Numbered from the stretch's first letter, positions 1-8,458 are shown. The stretch is 18,805 nucleotides of DNA from Collinsella sp. (GCA_022713905.1 JAIHTM010000056.1:1-18805); one strand, 5' to 3'. Numbers and translations: made by a program. The notes: a model not told the origin generated them from the letters alone.

Positions 1-181
1 TCAAGTAGCGGGTCTATCCCGGTTCGTCTGCCCGGGCGGCGCGGAATGTAAGATTCCCTGCTCGGACAGTCCTGCTCGCACGGAGAGCACATTAAGTGCT
101 CTCCGGCTCGTGCGGAACTCGCGATGAACCTTACATTCCGCGCCGCCCGGGCAGACGAACCGGGATAGACCCGCTACTTGA
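1..181. repeat. Perfect 51-bp inverted repeat (1-51 / 131-181) around a hairpin
   Basis: Bases 1-51 are the exact reverse complement of bases 131-181. The right arm contains the last codons and stop of the LTA-synthase-family gene plus its downstream sequence, so the left arm begins with a plus-strand copy of that gene's end. The spacer holds a second perfect hairpin: CGGAGAGCAC (81-90), loop ATTAA, GTGCTCTCCG (96-105). No T-run follows on either strand, so terminator function is uncertain. The left arm touches the first base of the window, so its true length is unknown. It could be a real tail-to-tail duplication, an invertible segment, or a fold-back artefact at a contig end. The sequence itself is certain; its meaning is not. 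Confidence 0.85.
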
Positions 182-2474
182 TCTTGGTCGTGCCCGGTGC
201 CAGGTTGGGGTCGGTTTCGTTGGCCTCGGTCTGGAAGTGCTCGGTGTAGACGTTCTTGCCGTCGCGGAACATTTCGTAGTACTGCATCTTGGCGTAATCC
301 TCGCGCGCCTTGGTGGCAGCGGCGGCAACGGCGTCATCGCCGGTGACGTTGGAGGAGAGTGCCCAGCGCAGGCTGGCGTCCTCGTAGCCCACGGAGTTGA
401 TGGCGGGCAGCGACTCGCGCAGCGTCATGTGCGCCTTCTGATAGTCGGAAAGCGGGGCACCGATCAGCTGCATCAGCTGGGTGGACAGGTAGTTGGTGGA
501 CAGGTCGTCGACCTCGCTCGTCTGGTCGCAGCCGGCAACGTCGTAGTTGGCCCAGATGATGTAGTCGGTCTGCCACAGACGTTCCTGGTGCGTGGCATCG
601 TCCTCGCCGGTAAACCACTTGTCGTTGAACTTGGACGGGAAGAACGGCTGGTGGTCGCCCCAGAACACCACGACTACCTTACGGTCGAGCTTGCTCAGGG
701 CGTTGAGGAAGTAGCGAAGCGCCTGGTCGGACTGCTCGATGCACGAGACATACTCGTCGACATCGGAGAGCGTGCCGTCCTCGACGGTCTTAGCGTCCAG
801 GTCGGTCGTGTCGATGTTCAGGTGCATTTGCTTGTCGGCCGGCAGCAGGCCCGTGTCGTAGCCCGAGTGGTTCTGCATGGTCACGTCGAAGATAAACTGC
901 GGATCGGCGTTCTGGTCGAGCAGCTCAAGAATCTTGTCGTAGGTCGCCTGGTCGGTCACCATACCGCGCAGGGTATCGGCGCCCTGGAAATCGTTGATGG
1001 ACAGGAACTGGTCAAAGCTAAAGTCCTTATACACGTTCTCGCGGTTCCAGTTGGTCGCGTGGTTGGGGTGCATGGCGGTGGTGGAATAGCCGAGCGACTT
1101 GAACTGCTCTGCCAGATTCCCGGTCGTTTCCATGTTGTAGATGGTGTAGGGGTACACGCCCGAGCCCAGGTTGGCCATGGAGTTGCCGGTCATAAACTCA
1201 AACTCGGTATTGGCGGTGCCGCCGCCGTAGGCGCTCACGTAGAGCTTGCCGCGGCTGAGGCAGTTGGACAGGTTCTTAAAGTACTGCGGACCCTCGTAGC
1301 CGGCGCGCATGTTCTGGTAGATCGACAGATCCGAGAAGGTCTCGTTCATGATGGCGATGACCGTGGGCTTCTCGCTGTCGAACTGCTCCTTTGCGGCGGT
1401 GCGCTCGTCACTCTTGGCGGCGTCGGACTTGTCGTAGGCCTTGGCGTACTTTTTGAGCGTGGCCTTGGCATCGTCGACGGAGTAGTCGGCGGGTTTGGGC
1501 GGCTTGATGGACTGCGCTGCGCTAATGAAAGCGGGCAGGTAGCCCTCGCGCCAGTAGCTCTCGAGCGGGCGCCAGGTGTAGACGGTGATGCCGAGGGTGT
1601 TGTAGTAGTCGATGAGCGTGACATGCGCGGTCACGCCGCCCAGGCACAGCACCGCCACGAGCAGGTTGGTGAGCAGCATGCGCTTGGCGTTGGCGGCGCC
1701 CTTCTGACGGTGCGGTGCCACCAGGCCGGCGTACTCGCACAGCAGCATGGCGATGGCGGTAAAGCCCATGGACAGCACGCAGAACAGTGAGATCGAGAAG
1801 GTGTAGCCGGTGCCGGCGACCGCGGCGGCGGTGGAGATGGCCGAAAGGTCGCCCGGCTGGATGGGCATGGATTTAAACGTGATGACGAAGAACTCGGCAA
1901 TGCCCAGGATAAAGAGGGCGAAGGCCAGGACGGCCGGAGCTGCGCCGTGGCGCTGGAACAGGAAGAACAAGCCGGTCATGAGCACGGTGATGATGGCCCA
2001 CTCGAGCAGGATGCACAGGGGGTAGACCCAGGTAAAGTCGTGGTTGGACGAGACTTCCATGCCCAGCAGCGCAAAGACGCCGGCGAGCAGCAGACACAGG
2101 ACGGCGGCGACGAGTGGCTTGCCCACAAAGGCGCCGCGCAGACGGGCGAGCTTGCCGGTGGGGGCGGGGGCGTCGGGCGCGGCGAACGCAAAGACGCGCG
2201 GGGCGATGCGGTCGCGTGCGATGCTGGCCCAAGCGCAGCCGGTGAGGATGGCGTTGGTCAGGATGAGCATCACAAAGGCGAGCGGCTCGTTTTGGGCGAC
2301 GAGGCCAATGGCGCCCCAAACGGTCAAAAAGACCTGGAACAGGCCGAAGGCGACGCTCCACCCAAGAGCGCTTTTGGCAACGGTGCCCGACTGAGCGCGA
2401 ATGGCCTTGGCCTCGCGCAAGACAAGGTAGACGGTCGCCGCAAGACCGACGAGCGAGATGGCGGCAGCGAACAT
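174..2474 (-). CDS. LTA synthase / MdoB-family membrane sulfatase (alkaline-phosphatase superfamily)
   Basis: Predicted polytopic membrane enzyme of 766 residues that transfers phosphoglycerol or a similar group onto a cell-envelope glycopolymer. About eight hydrophobic segments fill residues 1-290. The extracellular sulfatase-fold domain follows with the family landmarks: metal-ligand region IMNETFSD (around 378), nucleophile threonine in YGGGTANTEF (around 420), QNHSGY (around 536) and FWGDHQPF (around 607). Length is close to the 650-800 usual for the family. The start chosen is ATG at 2474, because GAGGAG lies seven bases before it; an upstream in-frame GTG at 2489 overlaps that SD and would add five residues. 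The gene stands alone and diverges from the nitroreductase. The last bases lie inside a 51-bp inverted repeat. The family is secure; the polymer (lipoteichoic acid-like or other) is not determined. Confidence 0.9.
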   Translation of the reverse strand: MFAAAISLVGLAATVYLVLREAKAIRAQSGTVAKSALGWSVAFGLFQVFLTVWGAIGLVAQNEPLAFVMLILTNAILTGCAWASIARDRIAPRVFAFAAPDAPAPTGKLARLRGAFVGKPLVAAVLCLLLAGVFALLGMEVSSNHDFTWVYPLCILLEWAIITVLMTGLFFLFQRHGAAPAVLAFALFILGIAEFFVITFKSMPIQPGDLSAISTAAAVAGTGYTFSISLFCVLSMGFTAIAMLLCEYAGLVAPHRQKGAANAKRMLLTNLLVAVLCLGGVTAHVTLIDYYNTLGITVYTWRPLESYWREGYLPAFISAAQSIKPPKPADYSVDDAKATLKKYAKAYDKSDAAKSDERTAAKEQFDSEKPTVIAIMNETFSDLSIYQNMRAGYEGPQYFKNLSNCLSRGKLYVSAYGGGTANTEFEFMTGNSMANLGSGVYPYTIYNMETTGNLAEQFKSLGYSTTAMHPNHATNWNRENVYKDFSFDQFLSINDFQGADTLRGMVTDQATYDKILELLDQNADPQFIFDVTMQNHSGYDTGLLPADKQMHLNIDTTDLDAKTVEDGTLSDVDEYVSCIEQSDQALRYFLNALSKLDRKVVVVFWGDHQPFFPSKFNDKWFTGEDDATHQERLWQTDYIIWANYDVAGCDQTSEVDDLSTNYLSTQLMQLIGAPLSDYQKAHMTLRESLPAINSVGYEDASLRWALSSNVTGDDAVAAAATKAREDYAKMQYYEMFRDGKNVYTEHFQTEANETDPNLAPGTTKIK

Positions 2475-2687
2475 GCTGAGACTCCTCACAAACTAAAACC
2501 TACGAAAGCGGGGGTTTACCCGATTGTTACCTAAATATGCGCTGCAATTGGTGGCTGCGCACAACAACCAGCCATATTAACGCGCACGTGTGGCGGTGTG
2601 GCGCAATGTAGTGGCGACCTGCGCGATAATGGACGGGAATTACACGGAAACGTAAAGGCTTCTTAAAGAAATGGCGAGGGTAGGGCG

Positions 2688-3560
2688 ATGAGCGAGCAGG
2701 TTTGCAAGGCGGACATGGGCGATGACGGAGCTGCGGTCGTGGATACGTACGGCTATCCGGTCGAGACTACGGGCAATGCGGTGCTGGACATCTTGGAGCA
2801 TCGTTCGTCTACGCGTGCCTTCGCGCGTGATGACGACGACCGTCCCGTGGCGGTGACCGACGGGCAGCGTGCAGCGATTCTGCATGCGGCGAGTCGCGCG
2901 CCGTCGGCGGGCGCCATGATGATGTATTCCATCGTAAGCATTCGCGAGCAAGCTACGCTGGACCGTCTGGCCGACCTGTGCGACCACCAGCCCATGATTG
3001 CCAACGCGCCCTGGGCACTAATATTTGTAGTCGACTATGCCAAGTGGATCGATCTGTTTGAGCACGTGGGCTGCTTTGAGCCCGAGTTTGTAGAGCGCAC
3101 GGGCAAGGCGCCCCGCCGTGCACCGGGTCTGGGCGACTTTGCCATCGCGGCGCAGGATGCCGTGATCGCCGCTCAAAACGCCGTGGTTGCCGCCGAGGCC
3201 CTGGGCCTGGGGAGCTGCTATATCGGTGATATCGTCGAGAATGCCGAGGAAGTTGCCGAGCTGCTTGATCTGCCGCCCTATACCATGCCGCTGTCGATGC
3301 TCATCATCGGCACGCCCCGTAAGGAGCGTCCGGCGATCGCGCACCCCGTGGTGAACCTGGTGCACGAGGAGCGCTACTGCCGCGCCGGCGCCGCGACCAT
3401 GGACGCGCAGGTGGCCGAGATGGACGCGATGTTCCGTCCGCATGCCCGCGAGGTGGGGGAGCGCGTGGTGGATATCTACACCCGCAAACACACCAGTCCC
3501 TTTATGGCCGAGATGAGCCGTTCCATGGAGTGGTGGTTCAAAAACTGGCTCGGAAAATGA
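2688..3560 (+). CDS. Nitroreductase-family FMN-dependent oxidoreductase
   Basis: A 290-residue protein of the nitroreductase fold: FMN-binding, NAD(P)H-using, usually a soluble dimer that reduces nitro groups, quinones or flavins. The N-terminal motif HRSSTRAF (residues 38-45) is the usual FMN-phosphate contact. APSAGAMMMY (71-80) is a second conserved segment. EALGLGSCYIGDI (170-182) followed by a PLSMLIIGTP strand (201-210) is the typical C-terminal half. The last 70 residues form a longer tail than in minimal nitroreductases. The ATG start has a G-rich SD (GAGGGTAGGG) just upstream. The gene is alone, diverges from the membrane sulfatase with 213 bp between starts, and ends two bases before a strong palindrome. 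The natural substrate is unknown. Confidence 0.9.
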   Translation: MSEQVCKADMGDDGAAVVDTYGYPVETTGNAVLDILEHRSSTRAFARDDDDRPVAVTDGQRAAILHAASRAPSAGAMMMYSIVSIREQATLDRLADLCDHQPMIANAPWALIFVVDYAKWIDLFEHVGCFEPEFVERTGKAPRRAPGLGDFAIAAQDAVIAAQNAVVAAEALGLGSCYIGDIVENAEEVAELLDLPPYTMPLSMLIIGTPRKERPAIAHPVVNLVHEERYCRAGAATMDAQVAEMDAMFRPHAREVGERVVDIYTRKHTSPFMAEMSRSMEWWFKNWLGK

Positions 3561-3561
3561 C

Positions 3562-3596
3562 GAATGTGACAAAGGGACAGTCCCTTTGTCACATTC
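3562..3596. repeat. Perfect 16-bp palindromic hairpin after the nitroreductase
   Basis: GAATGTGACAAAGGGA (3562-3577), a three-base loop CAG, and TCCCTTTGTCACATTC (3581-3596) form a perfect 16-bp stem right after the nitroreductase stop. No T-run follows, so it is not a standard terminator, although it could stall polymerase or protect the mRNA 3' end. The inner ACAAAGG...CAGTCCCTTTGT core recurs at 6049-6086 with a different outer stem, which suggests a dispersed palindromic repeat family (REP-like). That family assignment is inference. Confidence 0.85.
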
Positions 3597-3678
3597 CATA
3601 TCGCCGAGGTGGTCTAAAGGCCGTATAAATGTTTATTTAGCTGGGAAAACAGTGCCATTCAAACATGGGCCGATTACC

Positions 3679-3684
3679 TATAAT
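3679..3684 (+). promoter_or_regulatory. Candidate -10 box for kup
   Basis: TATAAT, a perfect sigma-70-type -10 hexamer, lies 35 bases before the kup start. The best -35 candidate is TTCAAA (3658-3663), with a spacing of only 15, so the match is weak. The whole 3597-3719 gap contains no other gene. Confidence 0.4.
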
Positions 3685-3719
3685 TCCTTCGAACATTAAA
3701 GTTGGGAGGAAACCGGCTT

Positions 3720-5747
3720 ATGGAACAAAAGGCCAAGGAGGCAGCCTCGCACGCTGCGATTCCTGTGAGCATCTCGGCGATGCTCGTCACGCTGGGCGTG
3801 GTGTACGGCGATATCGGCACCAGCCCCATGTATGTAACCAAGGCGCTCGTTGCCGGCAACGGCGGCATCGGAAGCGTCACGGAGGAGTTCGTGCTCGGCG
3901 CGCTCTCCCTTGTCGTGTGGACGGTCACGCTGCTGACCACCATCAAGTATGTGCTCATCTCGCTGCGCGCCGATAACCATGGCGAGGGCGGCATCTTTGC
4001 CCTGTACAGCCTGGTCAAGCGTTGCGGCAAGTGGCTTATCATCCCCGCTATGCTGGGTGGCGCCGCGTTGCTCGCCGACGGCATCCTGACGCCGGCCGTT
4101 ACCGTTACCACGGCCATCGAGGGCCTGCGCACCATCCCGGCGGTCCATGCCGTGTTGGGTGACGATCAGGGCCGCGTCGTGGCCATCACGCTTGCCATCA
4201 TCATCGCGCTCTTCTTGGTACAACGTATCGGTACGGCCAAGATCGGTCACGCTTTTGGCCCCATCATGACGCTGTGGTTCCTGTTCTTGGGCGGCACGGG
4301 TCTGTTCTTTGTCTTCCAGTACCCCGCGGTGCTGCTGTGCCTCAACCCGCTGCGTGGCATCGGCTTTTTGTTGAGCCCCAACAACCACGCGGGCATCATG
4401 ATTCTGGGCAGCTGCTTCCTTGCCACCACCGGTGCCGAGGCGCTCTATTCCGACATGGGCCACGTGGGCCGCGGCAACATCTACGCTACCTGGCCGTTCG
4501 TTAAGTGCTGCCTGCTGCTTTCCTATATGGGCCAGGGCGCTTGGCTTATCAACAACGCCGCCAACCCCGAGCTCATGGGTATCGCCGACCTCAACCCCTT
4601 CTACCAGATGCTCACCCCGGGCCTGCGTCCCTTTGCCGTCGGCCTTTCCACCGTTGCGGCCATCATCGCCTCGCAGGCGCTCATCACCGGCGCATTCTCG
4701 CTTGTGTCCGAGGCCAGCCGCCTGGACCTTATGCCGCACATGCAGGTTTTCTACCCTGCTGAGACCAAAGGCCAGCTTTATATTCCCATGGTCAACAACG
4801 TCATGCTCGTGGGCTGCGTCATCGTGGTGCTGCTGTTCCAGAACTCGGCGCATATGGAAGCCGCCTACGGCCTTGCCATTACGCTGACTATGATGTGCAC
4901 CACGATGCTGCTCTTCTTCTACCTGCACGAGGAGCGCAAACTCAAGGTTGCTCCGTGGATCTTCGCGGCCTTCTTCCTTTTGCTCGAAGGCTTCTTCTTC
5001 GTGAGTTCGCTCACCAAGTTCTTCCACGGCGGCTACTTCACCATCCTCATGGCTGCACTCATCATGGGCATTATGGTGTGCTGGTACAACGGCACGGCGG
5101 TCGAGCAGCGCCAGTTTACGCTGCTGCCGCTGCGCAGCTACCTGCCGCAGCTCAAGCGCCTGCGTGACGACGACCGTTACGAGCGCATGAGCGACAACGT
5201 CGTGTACCTGACCAAGGACACCCATACCGACTACATCGACCGCGATATCGTCTACTCGATCTTGGACAAGCATCCCAAGCGCGCCCGCGCCTGGTGGTTT
5301 GTGAATGTCGAGACCATGGACGAACCGCACACCTTTGCCTATTCGGTCGAGACGTTCGGCACCGACTACGTGTTCCGCGTGCATCTGTACCTGGGCTACA
5401 AGATCAACCAGCGCGTCAATGCCTACCTGCGTCAGGTTGTTCAGGACCTGGCTGCCACCGGCGAGTTGCCGCCGCAGACGCATGACTACTCGGTCTACAA
5501 GGATCCGGGTAACATCGGCACGTTCAAGTTCGTCCTGATCCGTAAGCTTCTGGCGCCCGAAAGCGATGTGGAGCCCAGCGAGCGTACGGCCATCACGCTC
5601 AAGTACATCATCCGTCGCGCCGCCGGCACGCCTGCGCGTTGGTACGGCCTGGAGAACTCCAACGTGAGCTTTGAGTACGTGCCGCTGTTCACCAAGTTCA
5701 AGGCTGTGAATAAGATGCAGCGCCTGGCCCCCAACGAGCGGCCGTAG
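3720..5747 (+). CDS. kup: Kup/TrkD-family potassium uptake permease
   Basis: A 675-residue K+ transporter of the KUP/HAK/KT family (proton-coupled potassium uptake across the cytoplasmic membrane). The family signature GVVYGDIGTSPMY lies at about residues 26-38 in the first membrane helix. About twelve hydrophobic segments span residues 15-450, and a soluble C-terminal domain of about 220 residues follows, as in E. coli Kup (622 residues). The start is ATG at 3720 with GGGAGGA nine bases upstream; an in-frame TTG at 3702 overlaps that SD and is rejected. A small membrane protein follows 61 bp later, then a KdpD/KdpE-like two-component pair, so the block looks devoted to potassium or osmotic homeostasis. 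Confidence 0.95.
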   Translation: MEQKAKEAASHAAIPVSISAMLVTLGVVYGDIGTSPMYVTKALVAGNGGIGSVTEEFVLGALSLVVWTVTLLTTIKYVLISLRADNHGEGGIFALYSLVKRCGKWLIIPAMLGGAALLADGILTPAVTVTTAIEGLRTIPAVHAVLGDDQGRVVAITLAIIIALFLVQRIGTAKIGHAFGPIMTLWFLFLGGTGLFFVFQYPAVLLCLNPLRGIGFLLSPNNHAGIMILGSCFLATTGAEALYSDMGHVGRGNIYATWPFVKCCLLLSYMGQGAWLINNAANPELMGIADLNPFYQMLTPGLRPFAVGLSTVAAIIASQALITGAFSLVSEASRLDLMPHMQVFYPAETKGQLYIPMVNNVMLVGCVIVVLLFQNSAHMEAAYGLAITLTMMCTTMLLFFYLHEERKLKVAPWIFAAFFLLLEGFFFVSSLTKFFHGGYFTILMAALIMGIMVCWYNGTAVEQRQFTLLPLRSYLPQLKRLRDDDRYERMSDNVVYLTKDTHTDYIDRDIVYSILDKHPKRARAWWFVNVETMDEPHTFAYSVETFGTDYVFRVHLYLGYKINQRVNAYLRQVVQDLAATGELPPQTHDYSVYKDPGNIGTFKFVLIRKLLAPESDVEPSERTAITLKYIIRRAAGTPARWYGLENSNVSFEYVPLFTKFKAVNKMQRLAPNERP

Positions 5748-5808
5748 TCGCCGACAGGCTGCATGGAGTTGGTTTTCGATGGACAAGATTGAGGCCGGGG
5801 AGGTAAAC

Positions 5809-6003
5809 ATGGATACAAAGGCGCTCGATGGCCGTGAGGCGGTGGTCGAAATGGTGCGTGAGGCGCGCGTCGACGCCGCCGAAGATCGGTTCTTTACGAA
5901 TCGCGCCAACATGGACATGGCCGACCGCGTGATCTCGATTGTGGCACTAGTATTTGGAGCGGTGTGCGTGTGTGCCCTGCTCGCGCACGTGCTGTTTGTC
6001 TAG
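5809..6003 (+). CDS. Small single-pass membrane protein, function unknown
   Basis: A 64-residue protein that I do not recognise. The first 40 residues are charged and helical-looking (rich in E, R and D). One hydrophobic helix, VISIVALVFGAVCVCALLAH, fills most of the C-terminal third, suggesting a single-pass protein with a cytoplasmic N-terminus. The ATG at 5809 has a strong GGGGAGG SD five bases upstream; an in-frame ATG at 5779 would add ten residues but has a poorer site. It sits between kup and the KdpD-like kinase, in the same direction. It does not resemble KdpF. A role as an accessory or regulator of Kup or the kinase is only a neighbourhood inference. Confidence 0.6.
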   Translation: MDTKALDGREAVVEMVREARVDAAEDRFFTNRANMDMADRVISIVALVFGAVCVCALLAHVLFV

Positions 6004-6048
6004 CGACCGCAGGTTGCAAAGGCTATACACTTGGAACCACCACAAGGG

Positions 6049-6090
6049 AAACCACCACAAAGGTGCCAGTCCCTTTGTGGTGGTTTTTGT
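6049..6090 (+). terminator. Hairpin plus T-run between the small membrane protein and the kinase gene
   Basis: AAACCACCACAAAGG (6049-6063), an eight-base loop, and CCTTTGTGGTGGTTT (6072-6086) form a 15-bp perfect stem whose right arm runs into TTTTTGTTTT. On the plus strand this has the form of an intrinsic terminator. It would separate the kup transcript from the kinase/regulator genes. A near copy of the left arm (GAACCACCACAAGGG) sits immediately upstream at about 6034-6048. The core is shared with the 3562-3596 palindrome. Confidence 0.75.
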
Positions 6091-6114
6091 TTTCGAGAGA
6101 GGGGCGGGGCACTG

Positions 6115-7740
6115 ATGGACGTTCGTACGGACGGCGATATTGCCGATAGCTTTTGGTGGCGGCGCACAACGCTGACGCGCCGCACTCCTCTGTATGACGC
6201 CTGCGTATCGGTGGGGCTGCTGGTCGCGGCGACGATTATGGGCGCGCTGCTCGACCATCCGGGTCTCGCGCCGAGCATCATGATCGTCTATGTGTTCGCC
6301 GTTCAGCTGTGCGCATTCTTTACCTGGAGTCGCCTGTATTGCTTGCTGAGCTCGGCTGCCGCCGTGGCGCTCTACAACTTCTTGTTTGTCGACCCGCGCT
6401 ATTCGCTGTCGCTTATCGACCGCGGCTATCCCGGTATGTTCTTCATCATGTTCGTGGTCTCGCTTGTGTCGAGCTCGATTGCGTTGGCCCTGCGCCGTGC
6501 CTTGGCACAGGCTGCCGCCAGCGACCGCCGCACGCATATGGTGCTCGAGACCAACCGCATGCTGCAGCGGTGCGCCGATCAGCAGCAGATTGTCCATGCC
6601 ATGGCAACGCAGCTGGCGCGTCTTTCGGGCTGTCCGGTCGTGTGGTACAGCGCCGACGCCGAGGGCGATGACCTGCTGCCGCGTGCGACATACACGGCCG
6701 TGGGCGATGCCGCACCGGTGCACGAACTGGCGCCGCAGATGCCGCCGCGGCTCTCGGCGTCCGCCTATGTGGGAACGCCGCTCGACGCCACGTTTGGCGG
6801 CTCGGCGTTTTATGGCATCTACCTGACGGTTCGCACAGGCGACGGCTTCGCGCGCTCGGGCGACCCCGCCTCGGTGGTGGGCGTGCTGGCTATCGTTGCC
6901 GAGCCCGACGTGCTGACGCACGAGGAGCGAACACTTGCCGATGCCATCGTGAGCGAAGGCGAGCTGGCACTCGATCGCGCCCGCGCCATGGAGGCCCGCG
7001 AGGAGGCGGCGGTGCTCGCCAAAAACGAACAGCTGCGCGCCAACCTGCTGCGCTCCATCTCGCACGATCTGCGTACGCCGCTCACCAGTATTTCGGGCAA
7101 TGCCGATGTCCTGCTCGATCAGGGCTCGACCGGCACCGCGGTGCTCGATGCCCAGACGCGCCGCGGCCTGCTCTTGTCCATTCGCTCGGATGCGCAATGG
7201 CTCAACGCCACCGTCGAGAACCTGCTCGCCATCACCAAGCTCGAGGGCGGCGGCATGCATCTGTCGACAACGCTCGAGCTCATGGACGATATCGTCGAGG
7301 AGGCGCTGCGCCACGTAAATCCGGCCGTGCGCGAGCACGACCTTAAGGTGGTGGCGTGCGATGAGCCGGCGCTCGTCAATGTCGATGCGCGCCTGATGGT
7401 GCAGCTGGTGGTCAATCTGGTGAACAACGCCATCACCTATACGCCCGCGGGCTCGCATATCATGATTTCGATTAGCGTCGACGATGGACGCGTGGCGTGC
7501 TCGGTGGCCGATGATGGTCCGGGCATCGCACCCGAGGATCGCGAGCGGATCTTCGAGTCGTTCTATACCGCCAACCATGGTCTGGCCGACAGCCACCGCA
7601 GCGTGGGCCTGGGTCTTTCGCTCTGCCGCTCCATTGCGTTGGCACATGGCGGTAGCATAGAGGTTGCCGCGGTGGACCCGCACGGTTCGGTCTTTACGAT
7701 TGAACTTCCCGCCGCCGACGTTTCGTTTGATAAGGAGTAG
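6115..7740 (+). CDS. KdpD-like sensor histidine kinase, short form (DUF4118 + kinase)
   Basis: A 541-residue membrane histidine kinase matching the C-terminal part of KdpD. Four hydrophobic segments (about 28-46, 53-70, 76-92, 108-127) form a DUF4118-type sensor, including LYNFLFVDPRYSL. A GAF-like region follows (about 145-285). The H-box SISHDLRTPLTSISG carries the phosphoacceptor at H317. The N-box QLVVNLVNNAITYTP is at 430-444, the G1 box VADDGPGI at 464-471, and a GLGLSLCRSIALAHGG G2-type region follows. The large N-terminal KdpD and USP domains of classical KdpD (about 900 residues) are absent. The start is ATG at 6115 behind a G-rich SD. An earlier in-frame start at 6031 would lie before the terminator hairpin and is rejected. 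It is paired with the next gene and should phosphorylate that regulator. Confidence 0.9.
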   Translation: MDVRTDGDIADSFWWRRTTLTRRTPLYDACVSVGLLVAATIMGALLDHPGLAPSIMIVYVFAVQLCAFFTWSRLYCLLSSAAAVALYNFLFVDPRYSLSLIDRGYPGMFFIMFVVSLVSSSIALALRRALAQAAASDRRTHMVLETNRMLQRCADQQQIVHAMATQLARLSGCPVVWYSADAEGDDLLPRATYTAVGDAAPVHELAPQMPPRLSASAYVGTPLDATFGGSAFYGIYLTVRTGDGFARSGDPASVVGVLAIVAEPDVLTHEERTLADAIVSEGELALDRARAMEAREEAAVLAKNEQLRANLLRSISHDLRTPLTSISGNADVLLDQGSTGTAVLDAQTRRGLLLSIRSDAQWLNATVENLLAITKLEGGGMHLSTTLELMDDIVEEALRHVNPAVREHDLKVVACDEPALVNVDARLMVQLVVNLVNNAITYTPAGSHIMISISVDDGRVACSVADDGPGIAPEDRERIFESFYTANHGLADSHRSVGLGLSLCRSIALAHGGSIEVAAVDPHGSVFTIELPAADVSFDKE

Positions 7741-7744
7741 CGCT

Positions 7745-8458
7745 GTGTCGAACTCTGCCGTAAAACCGCTCATCTTGGTCGTTGAGGACGACCCCGCCGT
7801 CCGCAATCTTATCGTTGCCGCGCTCGAGGCGCACGGCTTGCGCCATATGGCTGTGGAGACCGCCCATGCCGCTATCGCCGCCGCCTCGTCGCAGACGCCG
7901 AGCATTGTGCTGCTCGATCTGGGCCTGCCCGATATGGACGGCGTCAAGGTGGTGGAGTCGGTGCGCGCATGGTCGGGCATGCCGATTATCGTGGTCTCGG
8001 CGCGCAGCGAGGATGCGGACAAAATCCGCGCGCTCGATGCCGGTGCCGACGACTATCTGACCAAGCCGTTTTCGGTTGAGGAACTGCTCGCGCGCATTCG
8101 CACGACGCTCAGGCGCCTTTCGTATGCGCAGACGGGCGGCGTTGTCTCCGAGGGCTCGTTCGATACCGGTGAGCTGCATATCGATTTTGATGCCGGCATC
8201 GCCACGATGGATGGCGAGGAGCTGCACCTGACGCCGATCGAGTACAAGTTGCTCTGCTTGCTGGCGCATAACGCCGACAAGGTGCTGACGCACCAGTTTA
8301 TTTTGCACGAGATTTGGGGTACGGCGACCAAGAGCGACCTGGCGAGCCTGCGTGTCTTTATGGGTACGCTGCGTAAGAAGATTGAGTCCGACCCCGCGCA
8401 TCCGCGCTATATCCAGACGCACGTGGGTATTGGTTACCGATTGGTCATCCAGGGATAG
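7745..8458 (+). CDS. KdpE-like OmpR-family response regulator
   Basis: A 237-residue two-component regulator. The receiver domain (8-122) has the acidic pair D15/D16, phosphoacceptor D58 in LLDLGLPDMDG, S85 and K107 in YLTKPFS. The C-terminal winged-helix DNA-binding domain (about 145-237) shows IEYKLLCLLAHNADKV and ends with the usual THVGIGYRL. The start is GTG at 7745: AAGGAG (7732-7737) lies seven bases upstream inside the last codons of the kinase gene, so the two are almost certainly co-translated from one mRNA. No kdpFABC genes are nearby; kup is the only potassium transporter in view and is the natural candidate target, which is inference. Confidence 0.92.
   Translation: MSNSAVKPLILVVEDDPAVRNLIVAALEAHGLRHMAVETAHAAIAAASSQTPSIVLLDLGLPDMDGVKVVESVRAWSGMPIIVVSARSEDADKIRALDAGADDYLTKPFSVEELLARIRTTLRRLSYAQTGGVVSEGSFDTGELHIDFDAGIATMDGEELHLTPIEYKLLCLLAHNADKVLTHQFILHEIWGTATKSDLASLRVFMGTLRKKIESDPAHPRYIQTHVGIGYRLVIQG

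Noticed and set aside
96..1790. Long open frame (564 codons) on the plus strand opposite the membrane sulfatase gene
   Set aside because: It is a shadow frame produced by high-GC codon bias; it lacks recognisable domains and is antisense to a clear family member.
3602..3640. tRNA-like string (GCCGAGGTGGTCTAAAGGC) resembling a Leu/Ser tRNA D-arm
   Set aside because: No anticodon arm, T-arm or acceptor pairing can be built downstream, so it is at most a coincidence or a remnant.
3597..3719. Possible c-di-AMP (ydaO-type) riboswitch upstream of kup
   Set aside because: The gap is only 123 bases and the conserved ydaO motifs are not visible.
3696..8022. Very long minus-strand open frames (up to 740 codons) opposite kup and the kinase gene
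   Set aside because: Their translations are low-complexity and rich in H, R, G and Q, typical of antisense frames of GC-rich genes; the plus-strand products have intact motifs.
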